Shown: positions 1 through 11,376 of the stretch, piece after piece
How the letters are laid out: every line of letters starts with the position of its first letter
How positions within the stretch are numbered: the stretch's first letter is position 1
The notes under the pieces: model-generated
Databases searched by the model: none
Told to the model about the DNA's origin: nothing
What the model saw: only the letters and a program-made list of their open reading frames with translations
Position numbers and translations under genes: made by a program
Assembly (NCBI GenBank): GCA_010015805.1
Contig: ML978121.1
Span: 2,356,001 to 2,420,000 of the forward strand
Direction: 5' to 3'
From: Rhizodiscina lignyota
Lineage: Eukaryota; Ascomycota; Dothideomycetes; Aulographales; Rhizodiscinaceae
DNA: 64,000 nucleotides

Positions 1-101
1 GAGTCGGCCTTGATGTCGGTAATAGAGAGGTCTGGAGGGAGCAGGAAGGCATTCGCGGCGAGCGCGAGCGTGGCGGCTAGGCCGAGCGAACGGGCAGCCA
101 T
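1..101 (-). CDS. Secreted protein, N-terminus only (cut by window edge)
   Basis: Only the first 33 codons are inside the window. The start codon is at 101-99 on the minus strand, and the peptide opens MAARSLGLAATLALAANAFL, a short basic start, an alanine/leucine core and an Ala-Asn-Ala site typical of a cleaved signal peptide, followed by LLPPDLSITDIKAD. The family cannot be judged from so little; the mature N-terminus loosely recalls a conserved fungal secreted family beginning AFLxPP, but that is an impression. Secretion is the only supported inference. Confidence 0.6.
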   Translation of the reverse strand, partial: MAARSLGLAATLALAANAFLLPPDLSITDIKAD

Positions 102-805
102 GGTTGTGAGGTAGAAACAGAAAGAACAAAAGAACCAGATTCTCAGTTATCGAACCGGTGGTAGATGAAATGTAGATGCGGCACGGTTGAAAGACCGTTT
201 GTACATGTGGGAGGAAGAAAGAGGAAGCCTGGAACACGGAGGTGGTGAGATGGGTGGGCAGGCAACGTCAGCGCGCCAAGCCGATTGGGGGGCAGCGCCA
301 GCCCGGTGGCTGTGCCGGCAGAACTCCGGGCGCGGCGTCTTTCACGCAATCATCGCAGCATTCCTGCTCCTTGGCTCCAAATATATCCACTGCTCCGGGA
401 CAGGCGGATGATGACAGGATCTGGAGTATCGATTATCGAAACACAAACAATGACATTTACTGCGGAGTGGACCCATGGCCCCCTTCCAGACTAGCATTGG
501 GCGGGTTTCTACACTTCCTCAGCCCCAACGTCAAAAGAAGCACTCTGACACGTGAGGAGGACGAGCTCGCAAGACGGAACCTGGAATGTCATGAACACTG
601 TGTCACTCATCCTACATCACGTAATAAGTGTAGAGAACTCAAGTTTTGATTTTCTTCCAGTCTATGCATCTCTCGCGCTCTAATTCAATCGTAGTAGCCC
701 CACTCTTCTTAAACTCGCAATAAAATCCCAGAGCACAAAACCTTAACCCAGAATATATGAGGCAAACCCCAATGAGCAAGGAAAGAAAAGAAATTTCAGC
801 CATAA
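102..805. other. Intergenic region
   Basis: Holds the upstream region of the secreted-protein gene (leftward) and the 3' side of the orphan gene at 806-2032. The small open frames here have no protein-like features. I see no RNA gene or repeat. Confidence 0.5.
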
Positions 806-2032
806 TTACCGCTCTCCTTTTGTGATAACGTCGCCCATCGGGTATGGTCGGTTTTCCCAAAATCGGGGATAATATGATCCCCCAGAGACATAGCTAGAGC
901 ATTCTCCAGGGGACTCATTATCCTCATTACAAGCAGCGTCCTCGGAATCACTGCCCAAGGGCTCAGAGCAGTCAACACCTCGGAGGCTCACGTCCGTGGA
1001 GGCTTCAGCGACTATGCCCACGACTGGAGCGGGAAGCTCATCGAACCGAAGGTCTAGTGAGGGCATAGTTATTGAAGGACGACTGCGCTTACCTTTCCTC
1101 TTCGCGCTCAGACGCTCGGGCTGTGGAGTTGTCTTCCCAAAGCGCACAAACGCGGTAACAGGCTCTTGAAAGGGTTCAAAGAGCGCTGCGCTAATCTTGG
1201 GTGTGCTTCGTGAGGTCTGTTCGGACAGCCCAGCTAAGGGAGCAGGCTCCGGGAGAGATTCGAGTATAGTCCCACCCAAATCCAACATATATGAAGGGAC
1301 ATCCATAGAAATACGGATACTCGTTTTCTTAATAGTACCCCGCCGAGGCTGTAGAGCATCCTCATCAGCCGGGAGCTCGGAAACAACAGACTCCCGAAGG
1401 GACCAATTAAACCTGAAGGGTCGCTGAGGCTGAGGTTGCATCAGCGTAGGATTGAGAGGCCTCGGTGGAGAAATTCCGGAATTACCAAATATATGGCCCT
1501 CCCATTCCGATGCGATGTGAGAGACAGGATAATTACGCTGCCGCCGATTTGGATCCGCCCAACGTTCGCGTTCGTCATTCCTCTCCTGGAGCCAACTTGA
1601 AGCGATACCGAGATCGTTACTCGACCGATCCTGATGGTTATGGTCGGAAGGACCTTGTGTTGGGTAATTGATACTGTTAGCCAACGGTTGCTCAACCTGT
1701 CTAGAACGAGCAGGCTTAGAAGGCAGATCGACACCTCGATAAGAATTATTTGGGAGATAATCCTGACCATGTGATGGGATGTATAGGTCCTCATCATATG
1801 TAGCTCTATGCCCGCGGGCCCCATAGGGCCTATAGCGGGCAGGCAAATTACCACTTCGGTGGTTATCAAGGCCACATGAAGGAGTCGGCCTCGGGGCCGT
1901 TGTTGGCATAGGAGCGCTCCGCTCGGGCTCCGCCTCGCTCTTTTTCCAGGTCACGAGCGACTTGATCATGTTAAGCAAACGCGTAGACCTCTTCGTCGAG
2001 CCCGAACGAGTGCTCTTAGCATGTCGAGGCAT
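806..2032 (-). CDS. Disordered orphan protein
   Basis: An uninterrupted 408-aa frame from the ATG at 2032; the frame extends upstream to 2122 but only from a GTG. The protein starts MPRHAKSTRSGSTKRSTRLL, with a strongly basic first 40 residues, then long Ser/Pro/Arg/Gln-rich stretches, and a more acidic C-terminus ending near PRFWENRPYPMGDVITKGER. There is no signal peptide, no membrane segment and no domain I recognise. The basic N-terminus and SxxS/RxxS composition fit a regulatory or nucleic-acid-associated disordered protein, but this is inference. It is transcribed divergently from arginyl-tRNA synthetase across about 0.86 kb. An upstream exon cannot be excluded. Confidence 0.55.
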   Translation of the reverse strand: MPRHAKSTRSGSTKRSTRLLNMIKSLVTWKKSEAEPERSAPMPTTAPRPTPSCGLDNHRSGNLPARYRPYGARGHRATYDEDLYIPSHGQDYLPNNSYRGVDLPSKPARSRQVEQPLANSINYPTQGPSDHNHQDRSSNDLGIASSWLQERNDERERWADPNRRQRNYPVSHIASEWEGHIFGNSGISPPRPLNPTLMQPQPQRPFRFNWSLRESVVSELPADEDALQPRRGTIKKTSIRISMDVPSYMLDLGGTILESLPEPAPLAGLSEQTSRSTPKISAALFEPFQEPVTAFVRFGKTTPQPERLSAKRKGKRSRPSITMPSLDLRFDELPAPVVGIVAEASTDVSLRGVDCSEPLGSDSEDAACNEDNESPGECSSYVSGGSYYPRFWENRPYPMGDVITKGER

Positions 2033-2601
2033 ACTTGATGATGTCGTCGAGTTGGTGGGTCGCTTGTGAGTGTTGAAAATGGATGAGAGGATAGTGCCTC
2101 GGATGGTACCTTTGAAGTTCACAAATGTATAGCAAGCTTACAAGTATGAACTCAAGGTAGTTGGTGACCGAGACCGTTGATGAATTGAGATGATTCGACA
2201 ACAGAGGCCATATTTATATGCATTCGGTCCTGTTGTCCAAAGTGAGGATATGAGTGAGATGTTGACATTGTGGTAACAGACAAAGCGCTGGAGACTTTGA
2301 ACAAAGCACAAAACAGTAATGTTGTAACTCCTGCATGCAACAATGCATTGTTAGAGTGATGTTGGGCGTGAATGAGGAAGTCGAAGCAGAGTTCATGGGC
2401 GTTGTCGTGCCCGTAAAAGAGCAGAACAGAACTTTGGTATGTGCATTCCCGAGCACAACACATCGAAGATTCGTTGAGTTTGAGACTTGTGAATGAATCG
2501 CGCAAGGGTGAAGATGTTGAAAGATTGAGTTGCTGATTGGTCGGCGTCTCTTTCCGGTTAGACAGCAATATCCACATGTAAAGGGAAGTTGGAGAACTCG
2601 G

Positions 2602-2613
2602 TTAGGGTTAGGG
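2602..2613 (+). promoter_or_regulatory. Telobox-like TTAGGGTTAGGG
   Basis: Two perfect TTAGGG units stand about 280 bp upstream of the cytosolic start of the arginyl-tRNA synthetase. Short TTAGGG-type boxes are known binding sites for Tbf1/Myb-type factors in promoters of translation genes in several fungi. Function here is inference. Confidence 0.4.
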
Positions 2614-2717
2614 TCGAAAGAGCCATCTGCTCGACTTCACGACGCGGGAGTTCAGGTCCAAAGGAATTTGAGAAACCAGACACATAGGTTACCCACCACA
2701 CAGTCGCCGCAAGTTTT

Positions 2718-2888
2718 ATGCGGCCGTTCTTTCATGTGCGGCCACTACGACGCATCGGGTACCCAAAGTCTCGTTCAACGTTGGGTGTGAATACACAAAC
2801 TTTGAGTCAGAGGCTCGACCCAAAAATTTCAACATATAAGAGCCTCCGTCAGCATCTTCCAGTCACTCATCCACGAAGTTACGCGACC
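2718..2888 (+). other. Possible mitochondrial leader of arginyl-tRNA synthetase
   Basis: An ATG at 2718 is in frame with the synthetase and no stop intervenes. The 57 added residues begin MRPFFHVRPLRRIGYPKSRS, carry many Arg, Lys and His, only one acidic residue, and end in RSYA directly before the cytosolic Met. This composition is that of a mitochondrial targeting peptide. Use of the upstream start depends on transcripts beginning before 2718, which cannot be seen here. Confidence 0.5.
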
Positions 2889-4922
2889 ATGGCGCTTCCC
2901 AATGGCGCACCTGCGCCTTCGATTGACGAGCTTGCGAAATCATTGCAGAGCCTCGGAGTCTCAGAGGTTCCAAAGCAACCAGGAACATATCCAGAACTAA
3001 ATCCTGTAGATATCTACAGATCGCACATTACAGAGCTTCTGGCGTCAAAAACCGACATCGATCCCAAAATCATCTATCCTGCGCTTCAATGGACACAAAC
3101 ACTTGACAAGGGAGATTTGGTTCTCGCTGTACCAGCACTGAGAGTCAAAGGCAAGAAACCGGACGTGCTTGCTAAAGAGCTAGTGGAGAAGGTAGAATAC
3201 CGAAGATACTCTTTCCAACTACGAAGCGAGCAACTAACGATATTTTGACAGTTCCCAGAATCCCCTCTAGTCGAGCCTCCAACAACCAGCGGAATCTACC
3301 TCCAGTTCTTCTTCAAGCCGCTTCCACTTGCTACGCTTCTCCTCCCATCCATTCTCCACGCGACTAGCTCATATGGCTTTAATCCTTATCTCGGCCTCCG
3401 CGACCCTTTTGATCCTTCTTCTGGTAGAAAACGCATGATCGTAGAGTTCAGCTCTCCTAATATCGCGAAGCCTTTCCATGCGGGACATCTCAGAAGTACA
3501 ATCATCGGTGGCTTTCTTTCAAGCTTATTCCAAGCGGCAGGATGGGACGTTATCAGGATGAACTACCTCGGAGACTGGGGCAAGCAATACGGTGTTCTGG
3601 CTGTGGGGTTTGAGAAGTTTGGCAGTGAAGAGGAACTGCAGAAGAATCCGATTGGCCATCTCTATGACGTGTATGTGAAGATTTCGGCAATAAGCAGGGA
3701 GGAAGAGGAACAAGTCAAGGCGAAGAAAGCTGAGGTAGCTGCAAAGAAGGAGAAGGGTGAGGACGCAGCAGAGCTGGAGAAAGAGATTCAGAAGATACAA
3801 GAGGAAGGCGTTGATGAGCAAGCCAGAAAATATTTTAAGAGAATGGTTGATGGTGATCCGGAAGCACTTGGTGTGTGGAAGCGCTTCAGGAATCTCAGTA
3901 TCGAGAAGTACAAGCAAACATACGCGAGGTTAAACATTTTCTACGACGAGTACTCAGGAGAGTCTCAGGTTCAAGACAAAAGCATGGATGAGGCTGCGAG
4001 GATAATGGAGGAGAAGGGAGTGAGTGAGGTCAGCGAAGGAGCGGTGGTTGTGGATTTGACAAAGTACAGCAAGAAGCTTGGTAAAGCTTTGGTCAAGAAG
4101 AAGGATGGCACGAGTCTGTACCTTACTCGTGATATTGGCGCCGCTGCGGAGAGGTTCGAGAAGTACCATTTCGATAAAATGATCTACGTCGTGGCATCGC
4201 AACAGGATCTGCATCTGGCGCAACTATTCAAGATAACGGAGGCCATGGGAAGGAAAGACATTGCTGAGCGGTGTCAGCACGTCAACTTTGGCATGGTCCT
4301 TGGCATGAGCACGAGAAAAGGGACTGCGAAATTCCTCGACGACATTCTCAGGGACGTCGGCGATTATATGCATGAGGTTATGAGGAAGAATGAGGACAAG
4401 TACAATCAGGTCGAAGATCCGGTAAAGACGGCGGACATCCTGGGAATCAGTGCGGTCATGATACAAGACATGACCGGCAAGAGGATAAACAACTACAACT
4501 TCGACATGGACCGCATGACGTCGTTCGAAGGCGACACAGGTCCTTATCTTCAATATGCACATGCTCGTCTCACATCGATCATCCGCAGGGCTTCTGGCTC
4601 CCCTGATCCTTCCGCTCTCATCCCCGATCTTCTGAAGGCGGACCTCTCTCTCCTTTCCGAACGTCATGCCATCGAACTTATCCGGACACTAGTTCAATGG
4701 CCCGACGTCTTCTTGAACACGCTAAAGACACTTGAGCCCATCACCGTGCTCACGTATCTCTTCAAGATGACGCATGCTTTGAGTTCAAGTTACGATCACT
4801 TGCAGGTTGTGGGTAGCGAGGAGAAGGTCAAGAACGCGAGATTGGCGTTGTATGTCTGCGCTAGACAGGTTTTGGGCAATGGCATGAGGTTGCTGGGCTT
4901 GACACCATTGGAGAGGATGTGA
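2889..4922 (+). CDS. Arginine--tRNA ligase
   Basis: Class Ia arginyl-tRNA synthetase, charging tRNA-Arg for translation. Two exons (2889-3191, 3252-4922; 60-nt phase-0 intron with a CTAAC branch site) give 657 aa. The N-terminal add-on domain spans about residues 15-115. The HIGH signature is HAGH (about 177-180) within SSPNIAKPFHAGHLRSTIIG. The KMSKS loop is the degenerate MSTRKGT (about 453), common in this enzyme. The C-terminal all-alpha anticodon-binding (DALR) domain ends in LLGLTPLERM. The charged segment at 240-290 is an insertion in the catalytic part. The ATG at 2889 has a good context (gcgaccATGg) and gives the cytosolic form. An in-frame ATG at 2718 would add 57 residues rich in Arg/Ser/Thr with almost no acidic residues, resembling a mitochondrial presequence, so both forms may come from this gene. 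Confidence 0.93.
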
Positions 4923-5659
4923 TGATATGACGAATTGTAGTACGATAGGCATTAGAACAAAAGAATTCATTTCCGTGGTGACTTGAGCTATTTTCAACTT
5001 CATTTTCAACTCATTTTTCAACTCATTTTTCAACTTAACAAGCAAAACTCTGCTAACAGCCGCAGACGTACGCAACATTGCATCTCCAATCTTTCCCGTG
5101 GCCAAGCGGCGTTTCATAGGAACTGAAAAGGTACACTTCCACCGATGCGGCCGACAACATCTGTATAGCTCGCGGGTAATTTTCAAGAAACGCACCGCAG
5201 CTCTCGCGCGAGGCCAATTTCCTCTCTTAACACGCGAATATCGCTCAACCTCAGGTCGTGCACTTTCTTCCTTTCGCTTTTCCGTTATCACCCTGTGACT
5301 CGCCGTATCACTCGGAAGCCAATTTCCAATAACACTCGGAGAGCACAGGGCAAGTCGAGCGGAACCGGAGGAAGTGAAGCTGGAGCGTGTAAACCAATTC
5401 AAAGGACTACACCACTCACCCGCTAGGCAGACATACCTCAGTGCTATTTAAACACCAACAACTCCTCTTCAACTTCACTACTCGAAGCACGACCTCTTCC
5501 CTCATCAGAATTCTCAATGGATACGGGCGGTGCATAGGTAAGTCTTCTTCGTCTCTGATTCGTGCCCAATTGCATTGTAACTGTAGTATTAGCCCGGGGC
5601 GAGCTCCCACTGCCTCACGCCGACTGACCAGACCTGTCACTGTTGTACTGAGCACAAGC
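4923..5659. other. Intergenic region with 12-bp tandem repeat
   Basis: Follows arginyl-tRNA synthetase. It contains nearly four 12-bp units of TTTTCAACTCAT type at 4991-5036, probably in the 3' UTR. The rest shows short frames without protein character. Confidence 0.45.
4991..5036. repeat. 12-bp tandem repeat, about 3.8 units
   Basis: Units start at 4991, 5003, 5015 and 5027. The second and third are identical (TTTTCAACTCAT); the first differs in its last three bases and the fourth is cut short. A simple T/C-rich minisatellite in the probable 3' UTR. Confidence 0.85.
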
Positions 5660-6276
5660 ATGAGCTTCAAGCTGATCATATCGAACACTCGCCATCCAAT
5701 CCAACAAGGCAACGACGCGGACACAAGAGAACGACTAGAAAGCTCAAGAAGAAAAACAACACGAACAGTAAGTCAGGATCTGTTTCTGAACCTCGCCGTA
5801 TAGCGGCGAAACAACGTCGAGCGCGCGACTATCTATCGAAACACCCCAGACGAGCAGCCATGCTACTTCTTCAAGCTCCCGCTCGAGCTCCGCCAGGAGA
5901 TCTACGGCTACGCACTGGACGACATCTACCGCTTCCCGGATCCGTACACTGATACGCCCGCAGACTATGGCAACACAGTCTCTGCTTTTGAGCTTTGGCT
6001 GAACTGGGAAGACTTCTTCTATGCAACGATGAAGGAAAATGGCGAGAACCAAGCGGCGATGCGTCCCTCCTGAACGTCAGTGCGCAAATTCGAGCCGACA
6101 TGCACATCTTCATCCGCGAACGCGTCGAGGTGATAGAGGATCTCCAAGGGATGGCAGCAGAACTCAAGTCGCGAATGATGGGGGAAGAGGATCTGGAGGA
6201 CGTACTGGACCCGCTGACTGGGTATGAGGGGTGGTTGGAGTGGCAGCGGATTAGGCTGCAGCAAAAGATGGAGTAG
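5660..6276 (+). pseudogene. 2EXR/F-box-like protein, probably decayed
   Basis: The recognisable core is FFKLPLELRQEIYGYAL at about 5860-5910, the LPxELRxxIYxxxL signature of a large fungal family annotated as 2EXR or F-box-like. From the ATG at 5660 the frame runs to a TAG at 5801-5803 and continues in the same frame beyond it. A GTAAGT donor at 5768 and the TAG as acceptor would make a 36-nt intron, unusually short. The core frame then ends at a TGA near 6072, while the protein-like continuation (SLLNVSAQIRADMHIF, to the stop at 6276) lies in another frame, with no credible intron between. The product would be about 190 aa, short for the family. I read this as a decaying copy; a sequencing error or unusual splicing is the alternative. 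Confidence 0.5.
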
Positions 6277-6301
6277 GGAGTGGAGTAGATAGAGTGCAAT
6301 T

Positions 6302-6812
6302 TGACGACATATCAAACTGCGAGGCTGCGCGGCTGCGCGGCCTCTTCACTCGAGATATATCATCCTATTTAAAGCTATACAATGTGAACAAACACTGCCT
6401 AAATGAGATTATATTAACCTTTCGTTGATGCTCTCGTATGTGTTGGAGAGTAACACTTAGATTTGATTGGTACTTTATTATACTCCGCGGACAGTTTTCA
6501 AGTATAGAGTAGAGGATATAGATTACGCCCTGACGGCATATCAAACCATGAGGCTGCGCGACTCCTCTATCGACATATATCGTCCACTTCAAAGCCGAGT
6601 AACAGTTGGATTTGATTAGGTGTTTTATTATGCTCTGCTATCAGCTTTCAAATACGGAGTGGTGTATATAAATTGCGTTCTGACCAAAGCTGTGCGATGC
6701 TAACAAACACCTCCCCAATAATATTACATTGACCTTCCATTAATGATCTCGATGTATTGGAGAGTAACACTTTGAAATGATTACGTGTTTGATGGTGGTC
6801 CGCGATCAACAA
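6302..6812. repeat. Three degenerate tandem repeat copies
   Basis: Copy A (about 6302-6535), copy B (about 6536-6685) and copy C (about 6686-6812) share blocks in the same order: a head with CATATCAAAC and GAGGCTGCGCG, a middle with AACAAACAC and GGAGAGTAACAC, and a tail with GATTTGATT, TTTATTAT and GTATA. Copy B lacks the middle; copy C lacks the head. The region is AT-richer than its surroundings and copies differ mostly by transitions. No coding capacity is evident. Confidence 0.7.
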
Positions 6813-9800
6813 ATTCGTCACCTTCGGGTGCTCCCTACGACAGCGTATGAAACTGGCCTGGCTCTGAGAGAAATAAGGAGACATGGGACGATTCTGCTCC
6901 AGCTTTCCAATGGCCTAATCCAATCTAAAGGAGGACGAAGTTGACATTGTCAATCGAGTCAAGAGAACCCCAGCTTTGGTTGCATATCAGGAGCATCAGG
7001 GAGTTTCAACGGTATAGTGAGGCTTCAGAGGGTGAAGCGAGCTCGAGCGTGAACAGAGGGTGACAGAAATATTAGGTAATGGCTACAATAGCTCGGCCTG
7101 TGGAAGTGCAGTCAGTCAATTGGAGACGAGCTATGTTCATTAAAGCCGCGAAGACTGTATCACTACTGGCTGAGGTATATCGTACGGAGCTTTCAGCTAT
7201 GCTGTCACCTGAGTTGGAGAAGGGAATTCGGTTTTGAAAGTAAACTTCCAAGCATGCTCCCGTCCAAGCTGAAGAGCAAAACTCGCTTGTGCTGTGCTGT
7301 TTCGATATCCGTCGGGGTCAGCCATTCTGCCACCCTCGAGACGGGCCACGAGATGATTATGTCACTCGGTCCAAAGGCCCACGGAGTTCTAGTTCAGGTC
7401 AACTACGAAAGCGCAGCTCTATGTGAAACGATGCGAGTTTTTCTCAGTCTCGAAGGAGGTGGAAGTACGCAGTCACGTGATACGTCGTCGGATATGAAAG
7501 GGATAAAGGAGATTTAATCGAAACAAGAGATCTGGCCTTTGCCAAATCTCCCTCCCGATCATCTGCACAACATAGCCGGCGATTTTCACGCAATACTCGC
7601 CGACATGTTTGATCATGTGGTTCATGTGGTTCATGATTGGGGCCGGTCCGCGGACACACCAGTGCTTGACCATTGTGCCGCTTAATAGCACTTCCAATTC
7701 GGGAGCACGCGATAGTCGGCCCCGACCCGAGCCCCTTTTCGACGCGAATAAACTATGTGACCAGCACAAGACTGAAATTGTGAAAGACAAGAAGCTCGTG
7801 TGGGGCCCCGAGCCATGCCGCGCTCCTCGCGACTCAAGAAGGGTGGTCAGATTGGCCTCTTTCATTCGCGCGATCGCAGTGGCCAGAAGGAAGAGTATTG
7901 AAACGCGCCAGAGGGGGGTGAGAATAGGAAGTTGGCGGAAATCCTGATTTCTCAGGACTGGCGCTCAGTGACATTCTCGTCCAATCCGAGGACATTCGGG
8001 GACCCGACTAAGCTGGGAGAGCGCTAAAGTGACAAAGCACAATGGAATACTGAACAAAGAGAGTTGTGAGAGATTGTGCTGGTGTGTAAAAGCAGCGCGG
8101 CGCGTGTCAGGAGACAGGCAGAACGCGCCGGGCCCTCGAGCGGTGGCGTGAAATTGACGGGGAGACTTGAGACGAAGGGGCAAGACAAGCGAGAGGTAGG
8201 GAAAGGCGCCACCGAGTCACTTGAGGGCGGCCATTGGCCTGGCAGAGCAGCCTCCACAATGTCGGGCCGAGCCGACACGCGCCAGAGGGGGTTTGGGACG
8301 CTCCTCTCACCATGGAACGCGACGTGTGTGGCCGAAAATAGACCGGGCGCGGGTCGCGTGGCACGGTGCTGTTTTCGCTCCCTGCTGTCGAATTTTTCGC
8401 TTTGGGCATTGTGCATGATGCCCAAAAGTGAGTCAGAATTATCCTGCGAACGTCATGGACGCCGGGACTTTTTTCGCGAAGAGAAATGGAAATAAGAATG
8501 GACTGTGGCTGGAGGCCTGAAATTGGCTTAGAGGGATGGCGAATATGTGTAGTACCTGCGTTGATGCGCTGTTCGCGACGACATCCGCTTGGACGATGCG
8601 TCCCGTCGCGCCCGTTAGCGAACGCGTCCTGCAAAATGACATCCTCCGCGTTGAGAGTGGTTGTTTTCATCAAATTGGCCTTTTCTGCGGCCAGAGGCAC
8701 CAGAAACTCGAGTCTCGCGGTGCTCAGGGTGCTGCTACGGCTAAACGGACGGGTCCATTGGCCGCGACGGCGCGCTGAGCAGTTTCACGCTGGTTTCACT
8801 GGATCTGGGGCCGTTCAGCTCGTGAATGCGGAGTTCGACAGCCAGTTCAGGCGCTTAGAGGAGAGGAAAGCTGCGAAATAGAAGAGATGAGGTCCCTCAC
8901 TGACTTATGAGGCTCTGGCCGTTGCAGCATGGCGTTGTGCTCGTCCAAACAAAGAGCGGTGTGCTCGCTGCGCGCTGGTGGTGCTATCGATGCATGCACA
9001 GGACGATGCCCTTCCTAAACGACATGCGATTCATGTGCGCTTCTGGGAACATCCCGCCTGAGCAGCGAATCGTGGAATTGCCTGGCCCATTGCATTGAGC
9101 AATGAGCAGTATTCCCGAATATGTCCGCGCCATGGAGATCTGTTGTGACACAGTGCAATCGAATTGACGTCGAGCATCGTTTTCGATGAAAATGCGGTGA
9201 TACCTATTCGCCTATCCGACGCCTGCAAGCGAGCGTTCACGCTACTGCTCGTGCTTGATGCAGGTAGACAACTGCTACGCCGAAAACTTTTGGCTTCCGA
9301 GATCGATCACAACCGCATGGCATCATCACGCGCACCACATGGCAGCAAATGCGAAAATGTGAGCGCCCAATTCTTCCAAATTTTGCCAGGCGTGGCCCGT
9401 GGTTGGCTTAGAAATTGCCGGCTTTTTACGGGCCTGAGCACTCGTACGGGAGATTGACATGTAGAGGCTAAAGGAAGGGGAGCTAAAGCTACTGTACGTA
9501 CTTTTGCGGGCCACATCCGATCGTGAGCAGCGTCTATAGCATCCTGTCTGATAAGTTCCAAGGCGGGAGGGATGGGCCTGCTGGCAAGCATCAAGGGAGT
9601 TGAAGGCGGATGGGTTCTGGCGATTGTCGGCCCTATACGAACTGAGCTGCCAGAGCTTCGAAAGAGCTTCCATGGAGGTCGTAGTCAGACGCGGCGCAGC
9701 GTTTGAGCATCCTGGAAGCGTGGCCGAAGCACGCCGAGCGCCTTCTCGAATCGTGGGGGTTCCTTGCGCTGGATAAATGGATGCGCATCATCGCGGTCGG

Positions 9801-11376
9801 CCTCAGCCAAGGTGGTGCCGTTGCGGTGCCGGGAAGCGACGAAGGTTGGGTAGAGTGGTGAGAGCGAAGTCGAGGAAGCAGGCATCAGACGTTCACGCCG
9901 CAAAATCTCGAAAGGTGCAAGGAAGCGGGTGCAGGCGTGGAATGCAAAATTACAATGGTTTTGTTCTCGTTGAAGCCAATCGAGGCGCTGCGCAACCACA
10001 CCACGGCATGGATAGCATGGGCAGGTCGAGGCACAGGCGGAGCCATAGGCAGAGAGCGTGCAGCTTGTAGGCAGGCAGACAGCTCTCCACAGCTCTGAGC
10101 GATCAACAAGAGAGAGCGCATGAGCTCGGCAAGCCTGCGACAGACGCCGCGTTGACAGGCGTCCGGAACATGATCCCATCGCGAGTCTGCTCAGAGCACC
10201 ACCAGTGTCCGCCGCCCTAAAACAGCGCAGGCACCCATGCCTCTCCCTCTCGCCCCCTCCCCTCCCGCGCGTCGACACACAAGCTCTTTGCCGTCTTAAT
10301 ATATCGCATGTCTGACCTCAATCGCGGGCATCCCTTCACCACAGCTGCCCTCCGTCCTGCCATTCGCTGCGTTGGGCCCATCAGGCGCTAACCCCTAAGC
10401 ATCATCCTGCCCAGCCCACCCATCAGGCCGCGAAGCTGGTGACTGGTGTGAGCGACGCCGCAGCCGTCAGTCAGATCCTCTTAAATCTATGCGCGCCGCC
10501 TGCTCCCTTTTCGGCTCTTCTCTGCCACAGAAAAAGTCCGCCTCGAAGCTGTTGCACCACGACGCCAGCCCATCGACCGACACCCCACACGCCGTCGCCG
10601 AAGAGACGCGCACCGCGCACAGCAACCCGCCGTCAGCCCTGGCCGCCGCTTGCTTTATTATTTGCAAGCTCGCCCGCCAGCCTTGCTGCTGCTTCGTCGC
10701 ATCACTCGCGAGCAGAAGGCGCGTGGAAGATTCCACCTCGTCGTTACGCCCCGCTGACAGAGAGCGACCCCTACCCGCGACGCACTTGTACCCAGGCCGC
10801 TGCACCTAAAAACGCGCGCCTTCCCTATTTTCTTCCTTAGGCAGGCCCCGAAGCAGCCCAAACAGTCTGACCGGAATTTTGCTGCACAGCACGCACGAGA
10901 AAAAGACGGCGCGCACCGTCCACCATCGTCACTTTATTCATCATGACTCCAGCACTCCACTCGTCTCCTCGCCGACACTCTTGAGCCTCGCACACGAAAA
11001 TCAATCGCGCTCTCACCTCGCGCGCGCGCATTCGCAGCACCAAACCGCACACAGTCACAATCAATGCCGCCTCGCCAGTCTGGCCACCGTACCACCCTCA
11101 GCCTTATCCGCCGAGTTTATCGATATTCTTAAAAAGAACCCTATTATTCCCCGCGCGTCCAGTCACTCTCGAAAGCCGAATTTGCGATTCCTCGTGCCAG
11201 GACTTTCACTGTTCTCGTCTGGTCGCCCAACATCGCACACAGCCCAAGCTTGACTCACCAAAATACCTCCACCACTCACGAACTATTCGTCTCTTCTACG
11301 ACACCTACTTTACTGAACTGAAACTACAATCCATTCTACTTGGCCTCTGGCCTTGACAACACCACATTCGCCCACA
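6813..11376. other. Gene-free region and long upstream leader
   Basis: About 4.6 kb without a convincing protein gene. Open frames on both strands are short, overlap one another and have the Arg/Ser/Ala/Pro composition of translated GC-rich noncoding DNA. From about 10.3 kb the plus strand becomes rich in C and pyrimidine runs, like promoter and 5' UTR of long fungal regulatory genes, and a TATA-like TAATATAT lies near 10,296. I see no tRNA, rRNA or transposase. Unannotated noncoding RNA or small exons remain possible. Confidence 0.45.

Larger units (their letters stand above)
2033..2888. promoter_or_regulatory. Divergent promoter region between orphan and arginyl-tRNA synthetase
   Basis: Shared upstream region of two divergent genes. 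It contains a telobox-like double TTAGGG on the plus strand at 2602-2613 and, at 2718-2888, an ATG-started in-frame extension of the synthetase (described with that gene). No other gene is evident. Confidence 0.5.

Noticed and set aside
5098-5298. Short open frame after the arginyl-tRNA synthetase
   Set aside because: 66 codons, no conserved feature; probably UTR.
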